Source: Euwallacea fornicatus
Taxonomy: Eukaryota > Arthropoda > Insecta > Coleoptera > Curculionidae
Length of the DNA: 64,000 nucleotides
Direction: 5' to 3'
Assembly: GCF_040115645.1 (NCBI RefSeq)
Contig: NW_027096052.1
Span: 372,001 to 436,000, forward strand
The position numbers and the translations under genes are program-made. Positions 51,035-63,842 of this stretch are shown here, piece by piece. How positions within the stretch are numbered: position 1 is the first letter of the stretch; each line of letters begins with the position of its first letter. Under the pieces are notes generated by a model. That model had not been told where the DNA came from, ran no database searches, and saw only the letters and a list, made by a program, of their open reading frames with translations.

Positions 51035-54000
51035 CACAACTTTTGTGACTTTTCCAATTTTGAAGTTCGATAACTTTGGCAAATGTGGACCAAATTTGTT
51101 AACCAAAGTGTCAAATTAATCAGCTCGACGAGATCTTTAAAATGACACAACAATTCATGATTGCATCTTGTTGAATTTCCAAGAAAAATAGTACTTTATG
51201 TGCTCAAACACACAACTTTTGTGACTTTTCCAATTTTGAAGCTCGATAACTTTGGCAAATGTGGACCAAATTTGTTAAACAAAGTGTCAAATTAATCAGC
51301 TCGACGAGATCTTTAAAATGACGCAACACATCATCATTGCACCTTGTTGAACTTCCAAGAAAAATAGTACATTATGTGCTCAAACACACAAATTTTGTGA
51401 CTTTTCAAACTTTGAAGCTCGATAGCTTTGGCAAATGTGGACCAAATTTGTTAACCAAAGTGTCAAATTAATCAGTTCGACGAGATCTTTAAAATGACAC
51501 AACAATTCATGATTGCATCTTGTTGAACTTCCAAGAAAAATAATAATTTATGTGCTCAAACACATATATTTTGTGACTTTTCAAACTTTGAAGCTCGATA
51601 ACTTTGGCAAATGTGGACCAAATTTGTTAACCAAAGTGTCAAATTAATCAGCTCGACGAGATCTTTAAAATGACACAACAATTCATGATTGCATCTTGTT
51701 GAACTTCCAAGAAAAATAGTACTTTATGTGCTCAAACACACAAATTTTGTGACTTTTCAAACTTTGAAGCTCGATAGCTTCGGCAAATGAAGACCAAATT
51801 TGTTAAACAAAGTGTCAAATTAATCAGCTCGACAAGGTTATGAAGATGTCACAACACACCATGATTACATCTTGTTGAACTTCCAAGAAAAATAGTACTT
51901 TATGTGCTGAAACACACAACTTTTGTGACTTTTCAAACTTTGAAGCTCGATAGCTTCGGCAAATGAAGACCAAATTTGTTAAACAAAGTGTCAAATTAAT
52001 CACCTCAACGAGATTATAAAGATGTCACAACACATCATGATTACATCTTGTTGAACTTCCAGGAAAAATAGTACTTTATGTGCTCAAACACACAACTTTT
52101 GTGACTTTTCCAATTTTGAAGCTCGATAACTTCGGCAAATGTGGACCAAATTTCTTACATAAAGTGTCAAATTAATCAGCTCAACGAGATTTTGAAGATG
52201 TCACAACACATCATCATTGCATCTTGTTGAACTTCCAAGAAAAATAGTACTTTATGTGCTCAAACACACAACTTTTGTGACTTTTCAAACTTTGAAGCTC
52301 GATAGCTTCGGCAAATGAAGACCAAATTTGTTAAACAAAGTGTCAAATTAATCAGCTCGACGAGATTTTGAATATGTCACAACACATCATGATTGCATCT
52401 TGTTGAACTTCCAGGAAAAATAATACTTTATGTGCTCAAACACACAACTTTTGTGACTTTTCAAATTTTGAAGCTCGATAACTTCGGCAAATGTGGACCA
52501 AATTTCTTAAACAAAGTGTCAAAGTAATCACCTCAACGAGATTTTGAAGATGTCACAACACATCATGATTACATCTTGTTGAACTTCCAGGAAAAATAAT
52601 ACTTTATGTGCTCAAACACACAACTTTTGTGACTTTTCCAATTTTGAAGCTCGATAACTTTGGCAAATGTGGACCAAATTTGTTAAACAAAGTGTCAAAT
52701 TAATCAGCTCGACGAGATCTTTAAAATGACACAACAATTCATGATTGCATCTTGTTGAATTTCCAAGAAAAATAGTACTTTATGTGCTCAAACACACATA
52801 TTTTGTGACTTTTCAAACTTTGAAGCTCGATAGCTTCGGCAAATGAAGACCAAATTTGTTAAACAAAGTGTCAAATTAATCAGCTCGACGAGATTTTGAA
52901 TATGTCACAACACATCATGATTGCATCTTGTTGAATTTCCAAGAAAAATAGTACTTTATGTGCTCAAACACACAACTTTTGTGACTTTTCTAATTTTGAA
53001 GCTCGATAACATTGGCAAATGTGGACCAAATTTGTTAACCAAAGTGTCAAATTAATCAGCTCGACGAGATCTTTAAAATGACACAACAATTCATGATTGC
53101 ATCTTGTTGAATTTCCAAGAAAAATAGTACTTTATGTGCTCAAACACACAACTTTTGTGACTTTTCCAATTTTGAAGCTCGATAACTTTGGCAAATGTGG
53201 ACCAAATTTGTTAAACAAAGTGTCAAATTAATCAGCTCGACGAGATCTTTAAAATGACATAACAATTCATGATTGCATCTTGTTGAATTTCCAAGAAAAA
53301 TAGTACTTTATGTGCTCAAACACACAACTTTTGTGACTTTTCCAATTTTGAAGCTCGATAACTTTGGCAAATGTGGACCAAATTTGTTAAACAAAGTGTC
53401 AAATTAATCAGCTCGACGAGATCTTTAAAATGACATAACAATTCATGATTGCATCTTGTTGAATTTCCAAGAAAAATAGTACTTTATGTGCTCAAACACA
53501 CAACTTTTGTGACTTTTCCAATTTTGAAGCTCGATAACTTTGGCAAATGTGGACCAAATTTGTTAACCAAAGTGTCAAATTAATCAGCTCGACGAGATCT
53601 TTAAAATGACACAACAATTCATGATTGCATCTTGTTGAATTTCCAAGAAAAATAGTACTTTATGTGCTCAAACACACATATTTTGTGACTTTTCTAATTT
53701 TGAAGCTCGATAACTTTGGCAAATGTGGACCAAATTTGTTAACCAAAGTGTCAAATTAATCAGCTCGACGAGATCTTTAAAATGACACAACAATTCATGA
53801 TTGCATCTTGTTGAATTTCCAAGAAAAATAGTACTTTATGTGCTCAAACACACAACTTTTGTGACTTTTCCAATTTTGAAGCTCGATAACTTTGGCAAAT
53901 GTGGACCAAATTTGTTAAACAAAGTGTCAAATTAATCAGCTCGACGAGATCTTTAAAATGACACAACAATTCATGATTGCATCTTGTTGAATTTCCAAGA

Positions 54001-54850
54001 AAAATAGTACTTTATGTGCTCAAACACACAACTTTTGTGACTTTTCCAATTTTGAAGCTCGATAACTTTGGCAAATGTGGACCAAATTTGTTAACCAAAG
54101 TGTCAAATTAATCAGCTCGACGAGATCTTTAAAATGACACAACAATTCATGATTGCATCTTGTTGAACTTCCAAGAAAAATAGTACTTTATGTGCTCAAA
54201 CACACAAATTTTGTGACTTTTCAAACTTTGAAGCTCGATAGCTTCGGCAAATGAAGACCAAATTTGTTAAACAAAGTGTCAAATTAATCAGCTCGACAAG
54301 GTTATGAAGATGTCACAACACATCATGATTACATCTTGTTGAACTTCCAAGAAAAATAGTACTTTATGTGCTGAAACACACAACTTTTGTGACTTTTCAA
54401 ACTTTGAAGCTCGATAGCTTCGGCAAATGAAGACCAAATTTGTTAAACAAAGTGTCAAATTAATCACCTCAACGAGATTATAAAGATGTCACAACACATC
54501 ATGATTACATCTTGTTGAACTTCCAAGAAAAATAGTACTTTATGTGCTGAAACACACAACTTTTGTGACTTTTCAAACTTTGAAGCTCGATAGCTTCGGC
54601 AAATGAATACCAAATTTGTTAAACAAAGTGTCAAATTAATCACCTCAACGAGATTATAAAGATGTCACAATACATCATGATTACATCTTGTTGAACTTCC
54701 AGGAAAAATAGTACTTTATGTGCTAAAACACACAACTTTTGTGACTTTTCCAATTTTGAAGCTCGATAACTTCGGCAAATGTGGACCAAATTTCTTAAAC
54801 AAAGTGTCAAAGTAATCACCTCAACGAGATTTTGAAGATGTCACAACACA
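51035..54850. repeat. 25-mer tandem HOR, copy 2 (one monomer shorter)
   Basis: It follows copy 1 to about 54,840. There the unit is a hybrid: GAAGATGTCACAACACATC as in copy 1, then CATTGCACC from a different class. Within it, about 53.1-54.2 kb is a run of similar CCAATTTTG/AACTTTGG/AAAATGACA units, two of which carry GACATAACAATTC in tandem (near 53,255 and 53,431), pointing to a local single-monomer duplication. Confidence 0.82.
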
Positions 54851-55424
54851 TCATCATTGCACCTTGTTGAACTTCCAAGAAAAATAGTACATTATGTGCT
54901 CAAACACACAAATTTTGTGACTTTTCAAACTTTGAAGCTCGATAGCTTTGGCAAATGTGGACCAAATTTGTTAACCAAAGTGTCAAATTAATCAGCTCGA
55001 CGAGATCTTTAAAATGACACAACAATTCATGATTGCATCTTGTTGAACTTCCAAGAAAAATAATAATTTATGTGCTCAAACACATATATTTTGTGACTTT
55101 TCAAACTTTGAAGCTCGATAACTTTGGCAAATGTGGACCAAATTTGTTAACCAAAGTGTCAAATTAATCAGCTCGACGAGATCTTTAAAATGACACAACA
55201 ATTCATGATTGCATCTTGTTGAACTTCCAAGAAAAATAGTACTTTATGTGCTCAAACACACAAATTTTGTGACTTTTCAAACTTTGAAGCTCGATAGCTT
55301 CGGCAAATGAAGACCAAATTTGTTAAACAAAGTGTCAAATTAATCAGCTCGACGAGATTTTGAATATGTCACAACACATCATGATTGCATCTTGTTGAAT
55401 TTCCAAGAAAAATAGTACTTTATG
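54851..55424. repeat. Mosaic monomers between the 25-mer and 6-mer blocks
   Basis: About three monomers resembling 51,340-51,820 (GCACCTTG, TAGCTTTGG, AAAATAATAATTTATG, CACATATATTTTG). They then switch to a GAATATG unit where 51.8 kb has GACAAGGTTATG. The stretch is satellite only. Confidence 0.65.
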
Positions 55425-57560
55425 TGCTCAAACACACAACTTTTGTGACTTTTCCAATTTTGAAGCTCGATAACTTCGGCAAATGTGGACCAAATTTCTT
55501 AAACAAAGTGTCAAAGTAATCACCTCAACGAGATTTTGAAGATGTCACAACACATCATGATTACATCTTGTTGAACTTCCAGGAAAAATAATACTTTATG
55601 TGCTCAAACACACAACTTTTGTGACTTTTCAAATTTTGAAGCTCTATAACTTCGGCAAATGTGGACCAAATTTCTTAAACAAAGTGTCAAAGTAATCACC
55701 TCAACGAGATTTTGAAGATGTCACAACACATCATGATTACATTTTGTTGAACTTCCAGGAAAAATAATACTTTATGTGCTCAAACACACAACTTTTGTGA
55801 CTTTTCCAATTTTGAAGCTCGATAACTTTGGCAAATGTGGACCAAATTTGTTAACCAAAGTGTCAAATTAATCAGCTCGACGAGATTTTGAATATGTCAC
55901 AACACATCATGATTGCATCTTGTTGAACTTCCAGGAAAAATAATACTTTATGTGCTCAAACACACAACTTTTGTGACTTTTCAAATTTTGAAGCTCGATA
56001 ACTTCGGCAAATGTGGACCAAATTTCTTAAACAAAGTGTCAAAGTAATCACCTCAACGAGATTTTGAAGATGTCACAACACATCATGATTACATTTTGTT
56101 GAACTTCCAGGAAAAATAATACTTTATGTGCTCAAACACACAACTTTTGTGACTTTTCGAATTTTGAAGCTCGATAACTTTGGCAAATGTGGACCAAATT
56201 TGTTAACCAAAGTGTCAAATTAATCAGCTCGACGAGATTTTGAATATGTCACAACACATCATGATTGCATCTTGTTGAACTTCCAGGAAAAATAATACTT
56301 TATGTGCTCAAACACACAACTTTTGTGACTTTTCAAATTTTGAAGCTCGATAACTTCGGCAAATGTGGACCAAATTTCTTAAACAAAGTGTCAAAGTAAT
56401 CACCTCAACGAGATTTTGAAGATGTCACAACACATCATGATTACATTTTGTTGAACTTCCAGGAAAAATAATACTTTATGTGCTCAAACACACAACTTTT
56501 GTGACTTTTCCAATTTTGAAGCTCGATAACTTCGGCAAATGTGGACCAAATTTCTTAAACAAAGTGTCAAAGTAATCACCTCAACGAGATTTTGAAGATG
56601 TCACAACACATCATGATTACATCTTGTTGAACTTCCAGGAAAAATAATACTTTATGTGCTCAAACACACAACTTTTGTGACTTTTCAAATTTTGAAGCTC
56701 TATAACTTCGGCAAATGTGGACCAAATTTCTTAAACAAAGTGTCAAAGTAATCACCTCAACGAGATTTTGAAGATGTCACAACACATCATGATTACATTT
56801 TGTTGAACTTCCAGGAAAAATAATACTTTATGTGCTCAAACACACAACTTTTGTGACTTTTCCAATTTTGAAGCTCGATAACTTTGGCAAATGTGGACCA
56901 AATTTGTTAACCAAAGTGTCAAATTAATCAGCTCGACGAGATTTTGAATATGTCACAACACATCATGATTGCATCTTGTTGAACTTCCAGGAAAAATAAT
57001 ACTTTATGTGCTCAAACACACAACTTTTGTGACTTTTCAAATTTTGAAGCTCGATAACTTCGGCAAATGTGGACCAAATTTCTTAAACAAAGTGTCAAAG
57101 TAATCACCTCAACGAGATTTTGAAGATGTCACAACACATCATGATTACATTTTGTTGAACTTCCAGGAAAAATAATACTTTATGTGCTCAAACACACAAC
57201 TTTTGTGACTTTTCGAATTTTGAAGCTCGATAACTTTGGCAAATGTGGACCAAATTTGTTAACCAAAGTGTCAAATTAATCAGCTCGACGAGATTTTGAA
57301 TATGTCACAACACATCATGATTGCATCTTGTTGAACTTCCAGGAAAAATAATACTTTATGTGCTCAAACACACAACTTTTGTGACTTTTCAAATTTTGAA
57401 GCTCGATAACTTCGGCAAATGTGGACCAAATTTCTTAAACAAAGTGTCAAAGTAATCACCTCAACGAGATTTTGAAGATGTCACAACACATCATGATTAC
57501 ATTTTGTTGAACTTCCAGGAAAAATAATACTTTATGTGCTCAAACACACAACTTTTGTGA
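55425..57560. repeat. 6-mer (1,056 bp) tandem HOR with a nested dimer
   Basis: About 55,425-56,480 and 56,481-57,536 are near-identical. Marks are GAAGCTCTATAAC (55,639 and 56,695) and GACTTTTCGAATTTTG (56,151 and 57,207). Inside each, two classes alternate: AACTTTGG/GTTAACC/GAATATG units and CAAATTTTG/TTCTTAAAC/GAAGATG/CATTTTG units, giving a 352-bp dimer. This is the shortest alternating HOR in the window. Confidence 0.85.
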
Positions 57561-60500
57561 CTTTTCCAATTTTGAAGTTCGATAACTTTGGCAAATGTGG
57601 ACCAAATTTGTTAACCAAAGTGTCAAATTAATCAGCTCGACGAGATCTTTAAAATGACACAACAATTCATGATTGCATCTTGTTGAATTTCCAAGAAAAA
57701 TAGTACTTTATGTGCTCAAACACACAACTTTTGTGACTTTTCCAATTTTGAAGCTCGATAACTTTGGCAAATGTGGACCAAATTTGTTAAACAAAGTGTC
57801 AAATTAATCAGCTCGACGAGATCTTTAAAATGACGCAACACATCATCATTGCACCTTGTTGAACTTCCAAGAAAAATAGTACATTATGTGCTCAAACACA
57901 CAAATTTTGTGACTTTTCAAACTTTGAAGCTCGATAGCTTTGGCAAATGTGGACCAAATTTGTTAACCAAAGTGTCAAATTAATCAGCTCGACGAGATCT
58001 TTAAAATGACACAACAATTCATGATTGCATCTTGTTGAACTTCCAAGAAAAATAATAATTTATGTGCTCAAACACATATATTTTGTGACTTTTCAAACTT
58101 TGAAGCTCGATAACTTTGGCAAATGTGGACCAAATTTGTTAACCAAAGTGTCAAATTAATCAGCTCGACAAGGTTATGAAGATGTCACAACACATCATGA
58201 TTACATCTTGTTGAACTTCCAAGAAAAATAGTACTTTATGTGCTGAAACACACAACTTTTGTGACTTTTCAAACTTTGAAGCTCGATAGCTTCGGCAAAT
58301 GAAGACCAAATTTGTTAAACAAAGTGTCAAATTAATCACCTCAACGAGATTATAAAGATGTCACAACACATCATGATTACATCTTGTTGAACTTCCAGGA
58401 AAAATAGTACTTTATGTGCTCAAACACACAACTTTTGTGACTTTTCCAATTTTGAAGCTCGATAACTTCGGCAAATGTGGACCAAATTTCTTACATAAAG
58501 TGTCAAATTAATCAGCTCAACGAGATTTTGAAGATGTCACAACACATCATCATTGCATCTTGTTGAACTTCCAAGAAAAATAGTACTTTATGTGCTCAAA
58601 CACACAACTTTTGTGACTTTTCAAACTTTGAAGCTCGATAGCTTCGGCAAATGAAGACCAAATTTGTTAAACAAAGTGTCAAATTAATCAGCTCGACGAG
58701 ATTTTGAATATGTCACAACACATCATGATTGCATCTTGTTGAACTTCCAGGAAAAATAATACTTTATGTGCTCAAACACACAACTTTTGTGACTTTTCTA
58801 ATTTTGAAGCTCGATAACTTCGGCAAATGTGGACCAAATTTCTTAAACAAAGTGTCAAAGTAATCACCTCAACGAGATTTTGAAGATGTCACAACACATC
58901 ATGATTACATCTTGTTGAACTTCCAGGAAAAATAATACTTTATGTGCTCAAACACACAACTTTTGTGACTTTTCCAATTTTGAAGCTCGATAACTTTGGC
59001 AAATGTGGACCAAATTTGTTAAACAAAGTGTCAAATTAATCAGCTCGACGAGATCTTTAAAATGACACAACAATTCATGATTGCATCTTGTTGAATTTCC
59101 AAGAAAAATAGTACTTTATGTGCTCAAACACACATATTTTGTGACTTTTCAAACTTTGAAGCTCGATAGCTTCGGCAAATGTGGACCAAATTTGTTACAC
59201 AAAGTGTCAAATTAATCAGCTCGACGAGATTTTGAATATGTCACAACACATCATGATTGCATCTTGTTGGATTTCCAAGAAAAATAGTACTTTATGTGCT
59301 CAAACACACAACTTTTGTGACTTTTCCAATTTTGAAGCTCGATAACTTTGGCAAATGTGGACCAAATTTGTTAACCAAAGTGTCAAATTAATCAGCTCGA
59401 CGAGATTTTGAATATGTCACAACACATCATGATTGCATCTTGTTGAACTTCCAGGAAAAATAATACTTTATGTGCTCAAACACACAACTTTTGTGACTTT
59501 TCAAATTTTGAAGCTCGATAACTTCGGCAAATGTGGACCAAATTTCTTAAACAAAGTGTCAAAGTAATCACCTCAACGAGATTTTGAAGATGTCACAACA
59601 CATCATGATTACATTTTGTTGAACTTCCAGGAAAAATAATACTTTATGTGCTCAAACACACAACTTTTGTGACTTTTCGAATTTTGAAGCTCGATAACTT
59701 TGGCAAATGTGGACCAAATTTGTTAACCAAAGTGTCAAATTAATCAGCTCGACGAGATTTTGAATATGTCACAACACATCATGATTGCATCTTGTTGAAC
59801 TTCCAGGAAAAATAATACTTTATGTGCTCAAACACACAACTTTTGTGACTTTTCAAATTTTGAAGCTCGATAACTTCGGCAAATGTGGACCAAATTTCTT
59901 AAACAAAGTGTCAAAGTAATCACCTCAACGAGATTTTGAAGATGTCACAACACATCATGATTACATTTTGTTGAACTTCCAGGAAAAATAATACTTTATG
60001 TGCTCAAACACACAACTTTTGTGACTTTTCCAATTTTGAAGTTCGATAACTTTGGCAAATGTGGACCAAATTTGTTAACCAAAGTGTCAAATTAATCAGC
60101 TCGACGAGATCTTTAAAATGACACAACAATTCATGATTGCATCTTGTTGAATTTCCAAGAAAAATAGTACTTTATGTGCTCAAACACACAACTTTTGTGA
60201 CTTTTCCAATTTTGAAGCTCGATAACTTTGGCAAATGTGGACCAAATTTGTTAAACAAAGTGTCAAATTAATCAGCTCGACGAGATCTTTAAAATGACGC
60301 AACACATCATCATTGCACCTTGTTGAACTTCCATGAAAAATAGTACATTATGTGCTCAAACACACAAATTTTGTGACTTTTCAAACTTTGAAGCTCGATA
60401 GCTTTGGCAAATGTGGACCAAATTTGTTAACCAAAGTGTCAAATTAATCAGCTCGACGAGATCTTTAAAATGACACAACAATTCATGATTGCATCTTGTT

Positions 60501-60574
60501 GAACTTCCAAGAAAAATAATAATTTATGTGCTCAAACACATATATTTTGTGACTTTTCAAACTTTGAAGCTCGA
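56840..60574. repeat. 14-mer spaced duplication (offset 2,464 bp)
   Basis: About 56,840-58,110 recurs at about 59,305-60,574. Marks are GACTTTTCGAATTTTG (57,207 and 59,671) and GAAGTTCGATAAC (57,573 and 60,037). The second copy has a private CCATGAAAAATAG near 60,332. It departs at 60,574 into AGCTTCGG/GAAGACC. Confidence 0.8.
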
Positions 60575-60984
60575 TAGCTTCGGCAAATGAAGACCAAATT
60601 TGTTAAACAAAGTGTCAAATTAATCACCTCAACGAGATTATAAAGATGTCACAACACATCATGATTACATCTTGTTGAACTTCCAGGAAAAATAGTACTT
60701 TATGTGCTCAAACACACAACTTTTGTGACTTTTCCAATTTTGAAGCTCGATAACTTTGGCAAATGTGGACCAAATTTGTTAACCAAAGTGTCAAATTAAT
60801 CAGCTCGACGAGATCTTTAAAATGACACAACAATTCATGATTGCATCTTGTTGAATTTCCAAGAAAAATAGTACTTTATGTGCTCAAACACACATATTTT
60901 GTGACTTTTCAAACTTTGAAGCTCGATAGCTTCGGCAAATGAAGACCAAATTTGTTAAACAAAGTGTCAAATTAATCAGCTCGA

Positions 60985-61012
60985 CGAGATTTTGAATATG
61001 TCACAACAATTC
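60985..61012 (+). repeat. Hybrid monomer, probable exchange point
   Basis: The unit reads GAATATGTCACAACAATTCATG. GAATATGTC units elsewhere continue CACAACACATCATG, and CAATTCATG elsewhere normally follows AAAATGACACAA or its variants. The join falls where the 17-mer copy starting near 61,000 begins to match 58,008 onward. Confidence 0.7.
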
Positions 61013-63842
61013 ATGATTGCATCTTGTTGAACTTCCAAGAAAAATAATAATTTATGTGCTCAAACACATATATTTTGTGACTTTTCAAACTTTGAAGCTC
61101 GATAACTTTGGCAAATGTGGACCAAATTTGTTAACCAAAGTGTCAAATTAATCAGCTCGACAAGGTTATGAAGATGTCACAACACATCATGATTACATCT
61201 TGTTGAACTTCCAAGAAAAATAGTACTTTATGTGCTGAAACACACAACTTTTGTGACTTTTCAAACTTTGAAGCTCGATAGCTTCGGCAAATGAAGACCA
61301 AATTTGTTAAACAAAGTGTCAAATTAATCACCTCAACGAGATTATAAAGATGTCACAACACATCATGATTACATCTTGTTGAACTTCCAGGAAAAATAGT
61401 ACTTTATGTGCTCAAACACACAACTTTTGTGACTTTTCCAATTTTGAAGCTCGATAACTTCGGCAAATGTGGACCAAATTTCTTACATAAAGTGTCAAAT
61501 TAATCAGCTCAACGAGATTTTGAAGATGTCACAACACATCATCATTGCATCTTGTTGAACTTCCAAGAAAAATAGTACTTTATGTGCTCAAACACACAAC
61601 TTTTGTGACTTTTCAAACTTTGAAGCTCGATAGCTTCGGCAAATGAAGACCAAATTTGTTAAACAAAGTGTCAAATTAATCAGCTCGACGAGATTTTGAA
61701 TATGTCACAACACATCATGATTGCATCTTGTTGAACTTCCAGGAAAAATAATACTTTATGTGCTCAAACACACAACTTTTGTGACTTTTCTAATTTTGAA
61801 GCTCGATAACTTCGGCAAATGTGGACCAAATTTCTTAAACAAAGTGTCAAAGTAATCACCTCAACGAGATTTTGAAGATGTCACAACACATCATGATTAC
61901 ATCTTGTTGAACTTCCAGGAAAAATAATACTTTATGTGCTCAAACACACAACTTTTGTGACTTTTCCAATTTTGAAGCTCGATAACTTTGGCAAATGTGG
62001 ACCAAATTTGTTAAACAAAGTGTCAAATTAATCAGCTCGACGAGATCTTTAAAATGACACAACAATTCATGATTGCATCTTGTTGAATTTCCAAGAAAAA
62101 TAGTACTTTATGTGCTCAAACACACATATTTTGTGACTTTTCAAACTTTGAAGCTCGATAGCTTCGGCAAATGTGGACCAAATTTGTTAAACAAAGTGTC
62201 AAATTAATCAGCTCGACGAGATTTTGAATATGTCACAACACATCATGATTGCATCTTGTTGGATTTCCAAGAAAAATAGTACATTATGTGCTCAAACACA
62301 CAAATTTTGTGACTTTTCAAACTTTAAAGCTCGATAGCTTTGGCAAATGTGGACCAAATTTGTTAACCAAAGTGTCAAATTAATCAGCTCGACGAGATCT
62401 TTAAAATGACACAACAATTCATGATTGCATCTTGTTGAACTTCCAAGAAAAATAATAATTTATGTGCTCAAACACATATATTTTGTGACTTTTCAAACTT
62501 TGAAGCTCGATAACTTTGGCAAATGTGGACCAAATTTGTTAACCAAAGTGTCAAATTAATCAGCTCGACAAGGTTATGAAGATGTCACAACACATCATGA
62601 TTACATCTTGTTGAACTTCCAAGAAAAATAGTACTTTATGTGCTGAAACACACAACTTTTGTGACTTTTCAAACTTTGAAGCTCGATAGCTTCGGCAAAT
62701 GAAGACCAAATTTGTTAAACAAAGTGTCAAATTAATCACCTCAACGAGATTATAAAGATGTCACAACACATCATGATTACATCTTGTTGAACTTCCAGGA
62801 AAAATAGTACTTTATGTGCTCAAACACACAACTTTTGTGACTTTTCCAATTTTGAAGCTCGATAACTTCGGCAAATGTGGACCAAATTTCTTACATAAAG
62901 TGTCAAATTAATCAGCTCAACGAGATTTTGAAGATGTCACAACACATCATCATTGCATCTTGTTGAACTTCCAAGAAAAATAGTACTTTATGTGCTCAAA
63001 CACACAACTTTTGTGACTTTTCAAACTTTGAAGCTCGATAGCTTCGGCAAATGAAGACCAAATTTGTTAAACAAAGTGTCAAATTAATCAGCTCGACGAG
63101 ATTTTGAATATGTCACAACACATCATGATTGCATCTTGTTGAACTTCCAGGAAAAATAATACTTTATGTGCTCAAACACACAACTTTTGTGACTTTTCTA
63201 ATTTTGAAGCTCGATAACTTCGGCAAATGTGGACCAAATTTCTTAAACAAAGTGTCAAAGTAATCACCTCAACGAGATTTTGAAGATGTCACAACACATC
63301 ATGATTACATCTTGTTGAACTTCCAGGAAAAATAATACTTTATGTGCTCAAACACACAACTTTTGTGACTTTTCCAATTTTGAAGCTCGATAACTTTGGC
63401 AAATGTGGACCAAATTTGTTAAACAAAGTGTCAAATTAATCAGCTCGACGAGATCTTTAAAATGACACAACAATTCATGATTGCATCTTGTTGAATTTCC
63501 AAGAAAAATAGTACTTTATGTGCTCAAACACACATATTTTGTGACTTTTCAAACTTTGAAGCTCGATAGCTTCGGCAAATGTGGACCAAATTTGTTACAC
63601 AAAGTGTCAAATTAATCAGCTCGACGAGATTTTGAATATGTCACAACACATCATGATTGCATCTTGTTGGATTTCCAAGAAAAATAGTACTTTATGTGCT
63701 CAAACACACAACTTTTGTGACTTTTCCAATTTTGAAGCTCGATAACTTTGGCAAATGTGGACCAAATTTGTTAACCAAAGTGTCAAATTAATCAGCTCGA
63801 CGAGATTTTGAATATGTCACAACACATCATGATTGCATCTTG

